Source of the DNA: Gemmatimonadales bacterium
Lineage (GTDB): Bacteria > Gemmatimonadota > Gemmatimonadetes > Longimicrobiales > Gaopeijiaceae
DNA: 36,795 bases
Assembly: GCA_007695195.1 (NCBI GenBank)
Contig: REEG01000268.1
Coordinates: 1 to 36,795 of the forward strand
Reading direction: 5' to 3'
In this document: positions 7,655 through 15,473 of the stretch, piece by piece
Layout of the letters: each line of letters opens with the position of its first letter
How positions within the stretch are numbered: position 1 is the stretch's first letter
Position numbers and translations under genes: made by a program
Notes under the pieces: model-generated
Databases searched by the model: none
Told to the model about the DNA's origin: nothing
Seen by the model: the letters and a program-made list of their open reading frames with translations, nothing else

Positions 7655-9127
7655 TTACCGGGAAGGAATGAGGATCAGATCTTCCTGCGGCGGAATCAGG
7701 AGGCGGGCTCCCTCCTCGGTCACCACCGCCATCTCTTCCACCGAAATGGTTTTGGTCCCCTCTTCATCCCCTTCCAGCTCCCAGGCGAAGAACCCGTCGA
7801 AGGCGAAGACGTGTCCGGGAAGGAGCGGGCGCAGGGCGTGGGGCGACGGGTCCCGACCGCGCTGGGCACCGCCCAGCGACGGACCCACATCGTGGGCCCA
7901 GTATCCCACCGGATGACCGGTATTCCAGAAGACGTCCAGGGAGCCGGCCGCGTCCATGACCTCCCGTTGGGCCCGATCCACCTCGAGCCCCGTCACCCCC
8001 GGCCGCATGACCTCGAAGGCCGCCCGGTTTCCAGCCACTGCGGCCTCCCAGCGCCGCTGCACCTCCGCCGAGGGTTCGGTGGCGCCGGGGGCCAGGACGT
8101 AGGCGAAGCGCTGGATATCGCTGACCCACATGTCCCAGACCCGGATCCCGAAATCGGTCTGGATCACGTCGCCGGGTCGAATGACCCGGTCCGTGGCGTG
8201 GGAGTGCCCCCGATCAGGGCCGGAGTTGACGTTGGGGTTCTGATCCGGGGACCAGGCGTCCCCCACCCCGAACTGGGCCATGCGCGCCTTCAGGAACGCC
8301 GCCACATCCGAATCCCGGGTCTCGCCGGGTACCACACGACTGTATGCTTCGATCTCCAGGGCCGCCGTGATCTCCGCCGCCCGGGCCATGATCTCCACCT
8401 CACGGTCCGTCTTCACTGAGAGCCACTGCACCACCAACTCCTCTGATGACACCAGCCGTCCGGCAAGATCCGACCCCAGGGCCGCGGTGAGCTGCTGCCA
8501 CTGGGTGTGGGACAACCCGTCGGCCACCGCCAGCGACGAACTGTTCACGGCAATGGTCCGGGGGTTCCGGGCCCGGAGCTCCCGGGCCGCCGCCTGCCAC
8601 GCCGTTTCCCCGGAGAGCACCGCCACCGAGTCGTGGATCGCCACGTCCCGGAGCGCAGTGGCCTCGCCTCCGGGCGAGAAGGCGATGGAGCTCACCCCGC
8701 CCGGCTCCCGAAAGAAGAGGAAGGCCGCCAACCCGCCGGCATTCTCGCCCCCCACATGGCGGGCCAATGGATCGTTGTTGTTCTCTCGGAGGAAGAGGGC
8801 CCAGGCATCCACCTCAGCCCGGTCCATGGCCGGGCCCAGGAGCGACCCGATTCGCTCGGCCCGAATCTCGGGCCAGGGATTCTGGTCCGGGGGGAAGGGC
8901 AACCCGGGCCCAGTCCATGCCAGGGGAGCCTCGAAAATGGGGGGCCCCAGTCGGAGCCCCTCCGCCGCCGCTTCCGGGTCGAACCGGATTGTGTCCGTCG
9001 CTGCCCCGGCCCCGGCGGTGGGCTCACAGGCGGTGAGCGTCAGGAGCACCATGCCGGCGGAGGCCACCAGGGTGAGGGGTCTCCACCGAAGCAGCCGGGA
9101 ACGGGTGGAAGAAGGAAATGGCAACAT
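7655..9127 (-). CDS. M24 family (Xaa-Pro-type) metallopeptidase, lipoprotein
   Basis: An exported pita-bread-fold metallopeptidase of 490 residues. The N-terminus is a lipoprotein signal with basic residues, a hydrophobic stretch and an LTAC lipobox (Cys34), so the enzyme should be anchored to a membrane on the outside of the cytoplasm. An N-terminal creatinase-like domain covers about 50-240 and the catalytic domain about 250-480. Expected dinuclear metal ligands are visible: two aspartates in DFGI...SDIQR (about 325 and 337, one residue further apart than usual), a histidine in NTGHP (about 405), and glutamates near 450 (FAWE) and 464 (VEEM). The histidine of AHDVGP fits the second catalytic histidine. 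The family removes residues next to proline or from dipeptides; the substrate here is unknown. The ATG at 9125-9127 has a GGAG site upstream. The next gene on this strand is the hybrid kinase, 73 bases on. Confidence 0.85.
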   Translation of the reverse strand: MLPFPSSTRSRLLRWRPLTLVASAGMVLLTLTACEPTAGAGAATDTIRFDPEAAAEGLRLGPPIFEAPLAWTGPGLPFPPDQNPWPEIRAERIGSLLGPAMDRAEVDAWALFLRENNNDPLARHVGGENAGGLAAFLFFREPGGVSSIAFSPGGEATALRDVAIHDSVAVLSGETAWQAAARELRARNPRTIAVNSSSLAVADGLSHTQWQQLTAALGSDLAGRLVSSEELVVQWLSVKTDREVEIMARAAEITAALEIEAYSRVVPGETRDSDVAAFLKARMAQFGVGDAWSPDQNPNVNSGPDRGHSHATDRVIRPGDVIQTDFGIRVWDMWVSDIQRFAYVLAPGATEPSAEVQRRWEAAVAGNRAAFEVMRPGVTGLEVDRAQREVMDAAGSLDVFWNTGHPVGYWAHDVGPSLGGAQRGRDPSPHALRPLLPGHVFAFDGFFAWELEGDEEGTKTISVEEMAVVTEEGARLLIPPQEDLILIPSR

Positions 9128-9345
9128 TGGATCTCCGCTGTGGACTGGAGGAGCATCGGCGGGTACCAGGCCTCTTGCTGGTTTCGACCACATAAGTACG
9201 AAAAGAAGCCTAGTCGGGAAAGGCGCCTGGATGCGCCGGGTCACACAGAGTCCACTCCCAATCCGCCTTGCCGGAAGGCACTCCGACCCCGAGACTGACA
9301 GGATATCCCTCGTTCATGTTCTGCCCGTTCCCAACGGAGATGCCC
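9128..9345. promoter_or_regulatory. Divergent promoter region between the M24 peptidase and the FKBP operon
   Basis: 218 bases separate two divergent start codons, so promoters for both directions should lie here. The stretch around 9180-9215 is clearly richer in A and T than its surroundings (it includes CATAAGTACGAAAAG). I could not assign well-spaced -35/-10 pairs in either direction. Confidence 0.4.
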
Positions 9346-9873
9346 ATGCGTAGCTTCTGTCCCTTCGCCTTCCGCGTCCGACGAATGGTGCCCCCCTTCG
9401 TTGCCGCACTTCTTGCTGCACTCCTGGCCGCCTGCGGTGGAGACGCCCCTCCTCCCGAGGGAACGCCATTCGGACCCGACGTGTCTCCCACGGATCTCTC
9501 CTACGCCCCGGAACTGGGCGTGGACTTCCAGCAGATGGAGCAGACCGAGGGCGGCGTATGGATCCGGGATGTGGTGGAAGGCGAGGGGGATGAAGCGGTT
9601 CCCGGGCGGGGTGTTCGCGTCCACTACACCGGATTCCTCCCCGACGGGAGCTCGTTCGACAGCAGCCGGGATGGGGATGCGGGCTTCCGGTTCCCCCTGG
9701 GTCAGGGCCGGGTGATCCCGGGGTGGGATGAGGGCGTCGCCGGGATGCGGGTGGGCGGCGAGCGCATCCTGGTGATCCCCTGGGACATGGCCTACGGGCC
9801 GTCAGGCGCCGGTGGCGTGATCCCCCCGTACGCCGTCCTGGTCTTCGAGGTCGAACTGCTGGAGGTGGAGTAG
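9346..9873 (+). CDS. FKBP-type peptidyl-prolyl isomerase, lipoprotein
   Basis: A 175-residue exported protein. It begins with a lipoprotein signal (basic RVRR then a hydrophobic run) ending in LLAAC with Cys30. An acidic linker follows, then one FKBP domain from about residue 75 to the end. Family landmarks are VHYTGFL, a DSS turn, [15 protein letters not shown], the MRVGGER loop, and an IPP-Y segment near the end. These form the proline-isomerase pocket, so an extracytoplasmic foldase role is likely. The ATG at 9346 has GGAG 6 bases upstream (9336-9339); earlier in-frame ATGs at 9316 and 9340 lack this. Only one base separates its stop from the next gene, an exported M14 peptidase that may be a client. 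Confidence 0.88.
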   Translation: MRSFCPFAFRVRRMVPPFVAALLAALLAACGGDAPPPEGTPFGPDVSPTDLSYAPELGVDFQQMEQTEGGVWIRDVVEGEGDEAVPGRGVRVHYTGFLPDGSSFDSSRDGDAGFRFPLGQGRVIPGWDEGVAGMRVGGERILVIPWDMAYGPSGAGGVIPPYAVLVFEVELLEVE

Positions 9874-9874
9874 C

Positions 9875-11701
9875 ATGGTGCGGCAATCCCCTTCCCGGAG
9901 CAGTGTTCCTGTCACGGCACTTCTTACGGCGGCTTTCCTGGTCCCGGTCACGCTTCAGGGAATGGGCCTTGCCCATCTCCCACCCCCCTCCCCTCTCCCG
10001 GTCGCCGCCGATACGGCGCTGGTGGATCCCGATGGTCAGGTGGACTGGTCCGTCTACCACGACACCCGGCAGACCCACCAGATCATGCGGGAATTCCAGG
10101 CGCTTCGCCCGGATCTGATCGAGCTTGAGGTCATCGGCCAGAGCCTCTACGGGCAGGACCTCCTGGTGGCTCGGGTGACCAATCAGGCTACCGGACCCCA
10201 CGACGAGAAGCCGGCCGTCTACGTGGACGGCGCCATCCACGCCCGGGAGTTCACCAGTAATCAGGTCGCCCTGTACTGGTTGGCTCACTTGGTGAACAAC
10301 CATGGGGAGGACCCGCAGGTCACCCGGCTGGTGGACACCCGCACCTTCTATATCCACCCGAAATTCAATCCGGACGGGGCCGATCTGGCGCTCTACGAGG
10401 ATGCCTGGCTCCGGAGTACCCCTCGTCCCATCGACCTGAACGGCGACGGGATCCCCGATTCGGATCCGCCCGAGGACCTGACGGGGAACGGGAAGATCCT
10501 GCAGATGCGCTTCCAGGACCCGGAGGGCCGCTTCGTCCTGGATCCCGACGACTCGCGGATCCTCCGACCTCGACGTGAGGGGGATCCGGGCCCCTTCTAC
10601 TCCGTGATGACGGAAGGGGTGGACCGGAATGGTGACGGTATCATCAACAGCGATGGGCTCGGCGGCATCGACATGAACCGGAACTGGCCCCGGAACTGGG
10701 AGCGCTGGCACCTGCAGGGAGGGTCCGGTGACTACCCTCTGTCCGAGCCCGAGACCCGGGCCGTAGCCGACTTCTTCCACCGGAACCGGAACATCAGTCT
10801 GGCCCTGTTCGGCCACACCTCCGGCGCCTTCATCTACCGGTTGCCATCGGCCATGGACCCCCGGGAGTTCGACTCCAACGACGAGGCCCTGGTGGTGCAT
10901 CTGGGCGAGTGGTACACGCGGGACACGGGGCGGCCGGTGCGCCCCAGCGCCGTGCATCCGGAGAATCGTCGCTACGGGACCCTCATGCAGTGGGCTTACT
11001 CGGACCTGGGAATCATCGGCTTCGTACCCGAATTCTCACCTCCCCCCGACCAGTGGGTGCCGGACTACGACGATAAGGGGTTCGTGGATGAGGCCGATTG
11101 GCACCGGTACAATGACGAGGAATTCGGCGGTCGGTATTTCGAGGACTGGGTTCCCTTCGACCACCCCCAACTCGGGCCCGTGGAGATCGGGGGGTGGCAC
11201 CGGGTCTATTGGGGCCAGAACCCGCCCCACGCCCTCCTGGAGCAGGAACTGGCCCTCCAGATTCCCTGGTATCTCTACATGGCCGAGCAGACGCCGCACC
11301 TGGCCATGGATTCGCCCGTGGTTCGGGCCTTGGCGGTGGATGGCGGCGACCAGGTGGAAATCGAAGTCACGGTCCGCAACGACGGCTTCCTCCCCACCAA
11401 CATCACGGAGCGGGGGCTGGTGGGGCAGGAGGCGACCCGGGGCGATATGCCCATCCCGGTGGTGCGCCTCCCCGTCGTGGAACTCCAGGTGGAAGGGGGC
11501 CGGATCGTGGACGGTGCGCCTCGACGCCGGATCGGGCATCTGGCGGGGTCCAGCCCCAACTCCGCCGGGGTGCAGGACCGGGAGGCCGTCATCCGCTTCG
11601 TGGTGGAGGTGGATGAGCCCGGCGCCGAGGTCAGGGTGGTCGTTCACGGCGGAGCGGGTGGAGTGGTCCGCTCGGATGCGGTGCCGCTCAGGGTCCCGTG
11701 A
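9875..11701 (+). CDS. Secreted M14 family zinc carboxypeptidase
   Basis: A 608-residue exported peptidase. A hydrophobic N-terminal segment (about 10-30) acts as a signal peptide. The M14 catalytic domain covers about 55-480. Zinc ligands are His122 and Glu125 in IHARE, and His314 in FGHTSG. The substrate-binding NR pair is at 268-269 (DMNRNWP), and the catalytic glutamate is probably Glu386 in VPEFSP. Two insertions inside the catalytic domain (about 187-198 and 250-260) read DLNGDG and DRNGDG, which look like EF-hand calcium loops. A beta-rich tail (about 480-608) follows, resembling a C-terminal sandwich domain. The family cleaves C-terminal residues from peptides; specificity is not clear. 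It sits between an FKBP foldase and a DUF3667 membrane protein and overlaps the latter by 4 bases. Confidence 0.88.
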   Translation: MVRQSPSRSSVPVTALLTAAFLVPVTLQGMGLAHLPPPSPLPVAADTALVDPDGQVDWSVYHDTRQTHQIMREFQALRPDLIELEVIGQSLYGQDLLVARVTNQATGPHDEKPAVYVDGAIHAREFTSNQVALYWLAHLVNNHGEDPQVTRLVDTRTFYIHPKFNPDGADLALYEDAWLRSTPRPIDLNGDGIPDSDPPEDLTGNGKILQMRFQDPEGRFVLDPDDSRILRPRREGDPGPFYSVMTEGVDRNGDGIINSDGLGGIDMNRNWPRNWERWHLQGGSGDYPLSEPETRAVADFFHRNRNISLALFGHTSGAFIYRLPSAMDPREFDSNDEALVVHLGEWYTRDTGRPVRPSAVHPENRRYGTLMQWAYSDLGIIGFVPEFSPPPDQWVPDYDDKGFVDEADWHRYNDEEFGGRYFEDWVPFDHPQLGPVEIGGWHRVYWGQNPPHALLEQELALQIPWYLYMAEQTPHLAMDSPVVRALAVDGGDQVEIEVTVRNDGFLPTNITERGLVGQEATRGDMPIPVVRLPVVELQVEGGRIVDGAPRRRIGHLAGSSPNSAGVQDREAVIRFVVEVDEPGAEVRVVVHGGAGGVVRSDAVPLRVP

Positions 11702-12666
11702 CACCGGGCCATGAAGAGGTGGGGTCCGCTCCCGGAAGGGGGCGGACCGATCTCTCCCAGGCCCCCTGTCTCAACTGCGGTGATCCGAGGCAGGGGGCCT
11801 TCTGCCCCCGATGCGGCCAGCGGAAGGCCCAGGTTCTGGGGTCCGTCCGTCAGCTCATGCAGGAGGTGGTGGCCGACCAGTTCAATCTCGACGGTCGGCT
11901 TCCCCGGACCCTCATGTCCCTCTTCTTCCGTCCCGGGCGACTGACGCGGGAGTATCTCGAGGGGCGGGTGGCTCCGTATGTGCGACCCTTCCGCCTGTAC
12001 CTCTTCAGTTCGATCCTCTTCTTCATCCTCTTGGGGGCGCTGGGGCTGCAGGGATTGAACGAGTTGTCCCTGGCCCCGGAGGGACGGGCCGGCTCCCCGG
12101 CATCGGAGATGGGCGAACCGGAGGCGGGCGAACCGCAGATGGCCGAAACGGAGACGGCGCCGGTACAGTGGGGGTGGGGACCCGACGCCGACATCCGGAT
12201 CAATACGGGAAGCTCCTTCCTGGATAGCCTGCTCCGGGAACGACTGGACCGTCTGACCCGGCTCGAACCGGTGGAGGCGCTCCAGGAGGTTGTACGTGTC
12301 CTTCTCCGTTACGTACCGACCCTCCTCTTTCTCCTCCTTCCGGTGTTTGCGGGGCTGTTCGCCCTGCTGTACGTGCGTCAGCGCCGTTTCTATCTGGAGC
12401 ACTTCATCTTCGTGCTCCACATCCACGCCTTCCTGTTCTCGGTCTTCTCGTTCCTTCTGGTCATGTCGGCGCTGGGTCAGGAGTGGTTGGTGGGGCCGCT
12501 GCAACTGGGCATCTGGATCTACCTCTTCCTGGCGCTCCGGAGGGTCTACGGTCAGAGCCGCCGCAAGACCGCGGTGAAGCTCATACTCATCAGTCTGGCC
12601 TACCTCATGATCCTGAGTTCGGCACTACCCCCGTTCCTGGTGATCTCCTTCCTCTTCGGGGGGTGA
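11698..12666 (+). CDS. DUF3667 family membrane protein with N-terminal zinc ribbon
   Basis: A 322-residue protein of unknown function. A four-cysteine zinc ribbon lies near the N-terminus (Cys24, Cys27, Cys36, Cys39 in CLNCG and CPRCGQ). The family segment with a DGRLPRTL and LFFRPG-LTREYL pattern follows, then about five membrane helices (near 100-120, 205-228, 240-262, 268-285, 293-318). A charged linker with repeated acidic-Pro residues lies at about 125-175. The start is taken as the GTG at 11698-11700, which overlaps the stop of the M14 gene (GTGA) and suggests translational coupling; no in-frame ATG occurs before the conserved region. The biochemical role of the family is not known. Confidence 0.75.
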   Translation: MTPGHEEVGSAPGRGRTDLSQAPCLNCGDPRQGAFCPRCGQRKAQVLGSVRQLMQEVVADQFNLDGRLPRTLMSLFFRPGRLTREYLEGRVAPYVRPFRLYLFSSILFFILLGALGLQGLNELSLAPEGRAGSPASEMGEPEAGEPQMAETETAPVQWGWGPDADIRINTGSSFLDSLLRERLDRLTRLEPVEALQEVVRVLLRYVPTLLFLLLPVFAGLFALLYVRQRRFYLEHFIFVLHIHAFLFSVFSFLLVMSALGQEWLVGPLQLGIWIYLFLALRRVYGQSRRKTAVKLILISLAYLMILSSALPPFLVISFLFGG

Positions 12667-12716
12667 GACACGGTCATGAGGGCCGGAACGTCGGGCGTGC
12701 CGACGCCGGCGCATGA

Positions 12717-12745
12717 TTGCACCCTGCCCCCTGACTTTCTAGCTT
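12717..12745 (+). promoter_or_regulatory. Candidate promoter of ppdK
   Basis: TTGCAC (12717-12722) and TAGCTT (12740-12745) are separated by 17 bases, in the 164-base gap before the dikinase start. The -35 is fair and the -10 weak, so this is only a candidate. Confidence 0.27.
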
Positions 12746-12765
12746 CTCGCGAACCTTCCATCGAC

Positions 12766-12788
12766 GGATCCCTCCCTTCCGGGGATCC
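12766..12788 (+). promoter_or_regulatory. Hairpin in the ppdK leader
   Basis: GGATCCC (12766-12772) and GGGATCC (12782-12788) form a perfect 7-pair stem with a 9-base loop, 42 bases before the GTG start. It could be a leader structure or a weak terminator for the upstream DUF3667 unit. There is no U-run. Confidence 0.3.
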
Positions 12789-12830
12789 CACTGCCCATCC
12801 GGGCACCCTAACCCCAAGGAGTCCCCACCT

Positions 12831-15464
12831 GTGACCAGCGACGCACGTTGGGTTGTGCCGTTCCGTGACGGAGACCGTACCCAGAGATCACTCCTGGGAG
12901 GCAAGGGAGCGAATCTCTGCGAGATGACCAACCTCGGCCTCCCGGTTCCGCCGGGATTCATCGTCACCACCGAGGCTTGCCGGAGCTACCGCGCCGAGGG
13001 TGGCCAGGTGCCGGGCGACCTCTTCCGGCAGATGGACGAGGCGCTGACGGAGCTGGAAGAGGCCACCGGTCGAAGACTGGGCGATCCCGAGGCACCCCTC
13101 CTCCTGGCCGTGCGGTCCGGGGCGGTCTTCTCCATGCCTGGAATGATGGACACGGTGCTGGATCTCGGGTCGACGCCCGTGACCCACCCCGGCCTGGTGG
13201 CGCTGGGCGGCGAACTCTTCGCCTGGGATGCCCGGCGCCGGTTCCTGGAGATGTTCGGCAAGGTGGTCCTGGGCGTTCCGGAGGAGGCCTTCTCCCAGGT
13301 TCTGGACCGGGCCATCGCCGAGGCAGGCGTGAAGGACGAGCGCTTCCTCACCCCCGATCAGATGGCCCAGGTGGTGAGTGGATTCCGGGCGGCTATCCGG
13401 GATGCCGGCGTCATCCTTCCTGAAGACCCGCGGGAGCAGCTCCGCATGGCGGTGGAAGCCGTCTTCCGCTCCTGGGACGGCGACCGTGCGGTGGCGTACC
13501 GGGAGATGGAGGGGATCGACCACGACCTGGGCACGGCGGTGAATGTCCAGATGATGGTGTTCGGCAATCTGAACCAGCGCTCCGCCTCTGGAGTCGCCTT
13601 CACCCGCGACCCGGCCACCGGCGAGAATGTGCCCTACGGCGACTTCCTCACGGCGGCCCAGGGTGAGGACGTGGTGGCCGGGACCCGGCTCCCGGAACCG
13701 CTGGCCACCCTCGCTGACGATTTCCCCGAGGCCCACGAAGAGCTGGTAGCGAACCTGGACCGCCTGGAAGCCCACTATCGGGACATGTGCGATATCGAGT
13801 TCACCATCGAGGACGACCGCCTCTGGATGCTCCAGACCCGGGTCGGGAAGCGCTCGGCGCTGGCGGCTCTCAATATCGCCATGGACCTGGTGGACGAAGG
13901 GACCATCACGCGGGAAGAAGCGGTTCGTCGCGTCACGCCGGTTCAGGTGGAGCGCCTCCTGCATCCCCGTTTTGCGGATCGGAAGGTCCCGGTTCTTACC
14001 ACGGGGCTGGCTGCCTCGCCGGGGGCTGCTACAGGTAAGATCGTCTTCTCGTCGGAAGAAGCCCGGGATCGGGGCCGTGCCGGGGAGCAGGTCATCCTGG
14101 TCCGGGGCGAGACCTCGCCGGAAGATCTGGAGGGGATGGTGGCCTCGGTGGGGCTCCTCACCGCTCGTGGCGGCCTGGTGAGCCACGCCGCGGTGGTGGC
14201 ACGGGGCCTGGGGAAGCCGGCGGTGTGCGGTGCCAGCGCTCTGGACATCCGCCTCGAGGATCAGACGGTCCGGGTCGGCGAGACCGTGCTCCATCACGAC
14301 GACGTCATCTCCATCGACGGGACCACGGGGAAGGTGGCCGTGGGCGAGGTGGAGTTGGTGATCCCCAAGGACGATCCACGTCTGGACACCCTCCTGGAAT
14401 GGGCCGACCAGTTCCGGGATATCCACATCTTCGCCAACGCCGACACCCCCGACGATGCCCGGCGCGCCCTGGCTGCAGGGGCCGAGGGGATCGGCCTCTG
14501 CCGCACCGAACACCAGTTCCTGGGTGAGCGGCTCCCCCTCATCCGGCAGATCATCCTGTCCCGATCGTTGGAGCAGGAGCGGGAGGCCCTCATCCCCCTG
14601 GAGGCGGCGCAGCGGCAGGACTTCGAGGAGCTCTTCCAGGTCATGGACGGGAAGAAGGTGGTGATCCGACTCCTGGATCCTCCTCTCCACGAGTTCCTCC
14701 CGAGCCTCGTGGACCTGAAGGTGAAGCACGCCCTGGGCACCCTGGACGCCGAGGGCGAGCGGCTCCTGGAGGCGGCGGTCCGCCTCCACGAGCACGACCC
14801 CATGCTGGGCGTCCGGGGAATCCGCCTCGGTGTGCTTCGCCCCGCCGTCTACGCCGGACAGGTGCGGGCCATCATTGGAGCCGCCGTGGCTCGGAAGGAG
14901 GCCGGTGGCGACCCCCGGCCGGAGATCATGCTCCCTCTCATCAGTACGGCCCACGAGCTGGCCTGGGGGCTGAACATCGTGCACAGCACCGCCCGGGAGG
15001 TCATGGACGCCGCCGGGGTGGAGGTGGACTACACCACGGCCACCATGATCGAGACCCCCCGGGCGGCGCTTCGGGCCGAGCATCTGGCGCCTCAGGTTGA
15101 CGCCTTCTCCTTTGGCACAAACGACCTGACCCAGCTCGTCTTCGGCCTTTCCCGGGACGACGTGGAGGTCACCTACCTCCCCAGCGCCATGGAGCTCGAT
15201 CTCATGCCCATCCAGCCCTTCGCCACCATCGACCGCAACGGGGTGGGCGTCCTGGTGGAGATGGCCACCAGAGCCGGGCGAGGGGTGAATCCCGACCTGG
15301 TCACGGGGATCTGCGGGGAGCACGGGGGGGACCCGGAGACCATCCGCTTCTGTCACGAGTTGGGCATGACCCACGTCTCGGCGTCGGCCTCGCGCATCAA
15401 GGTGGCCCGCCTCGCGGCGGCCCACGCCGCGCTGGCGCAGTCCGGACCCGACGCTTCGGCCTGA
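12831..15464 (+). CDS. ppdK: Pyruvate phosphate dikinase
   Basis: A cytoplasmic enzyme of 877 residues that interconverts pyruvate, ATP and phosphate with phosphoenolpyruvate, AMP and diphosphate. The length and all three parts match the family: an N-terminal ATP-binding domain (about 1-350, with GGKGANL and the VRSGA-SMPGMMDT segment), the swivelling phosphohistidine domain (about 390-505, phosphoacceptor His452 in SHAAVVARG), and the C-terminal pyruvate/PEP barrel (about 530-870, with catalytic Cys828 in GICGEHGG). The regulatory threonine two residues before the histidine in many dikinases is valine here. The start is GTG 12831, with AAGGAG at 12816-12821 nine bases upstream. The next gene follows after 9 bases. 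Together with the pfkB-like kinase it would permit reversible glycolysis. Confidence 0.95.
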   Translation: MTSDARWVVPFRDGDRTQRSLLGGKGANLCEMTNLGLPVPPGFIVTTEACRSYRAEGGQVPGDLFRQMDEALTELEEATGRRLGDPEAPLLLAVRSGAVFSMPGMMDTVLDLGSTPVTHPGLVALGGELFAWDARRRFLEMFGKVVLGVPEEAFSQVLDRAIAEAGVKDERFLTPDQMAQVVSGFRAAIRDAGVILPEDPREQLRMAVEAVFRSWDGDRAVAYREMEGIDHDLGTAVNVQMMVFGNLNQRSASGVAFTRDPATGENVPYGDFLTAAQGEDVVAGTRLPEPLATLADDFPEAHEELVANLDRLEAHYRDMCDIEFTIEDDRLWMLQTRVGKRSALAALNIAMDLVDEGTITREEAVRRVTPVQVERLLHPRFADRKVPVLTTGLAASPGAATGKIVFSSEEARDRGRAGEQVILVRGETSPEDLEGMVASVGLLTARGGLVSHAAVVARGLGKPAVCGASALDIRLEDQTVRVGETVLHHDDVISIDGTTGKVAVGEVELVIPKDDPRLDTLLEWADQFRDIHIFANADTPDDARRALAAGAEGIGLCRTEHQFLGERLPLIRQIILSRSLEQEREALIPLEAAQRQDFEELFQVMDGKKVVIRLLDPPLHEFLPSLVDLKVKHALGTLDAEGERLLEAAVRLHEHDPMLGVRGIRLGVLRPAVYAGQVRAIIGAAVARKEAGGDPRPEIMLPLISTAHELAWGLNIVHSTAREVMDAAGVEVDYTTATMIETPRAALRAEHLAPQVDAFSFGTNDLTQLVFGLSRDDVEVTYLPSAMELDLMPIQPFATIDRNGVGVLVEMATRAGRGVNPDLVTGICGEHGGDPETIRFCHELGMTHVSASASRIKVARLAAAHAALAQSGPDASA

Positions 15465-15473
15465 GGCGCCGGC

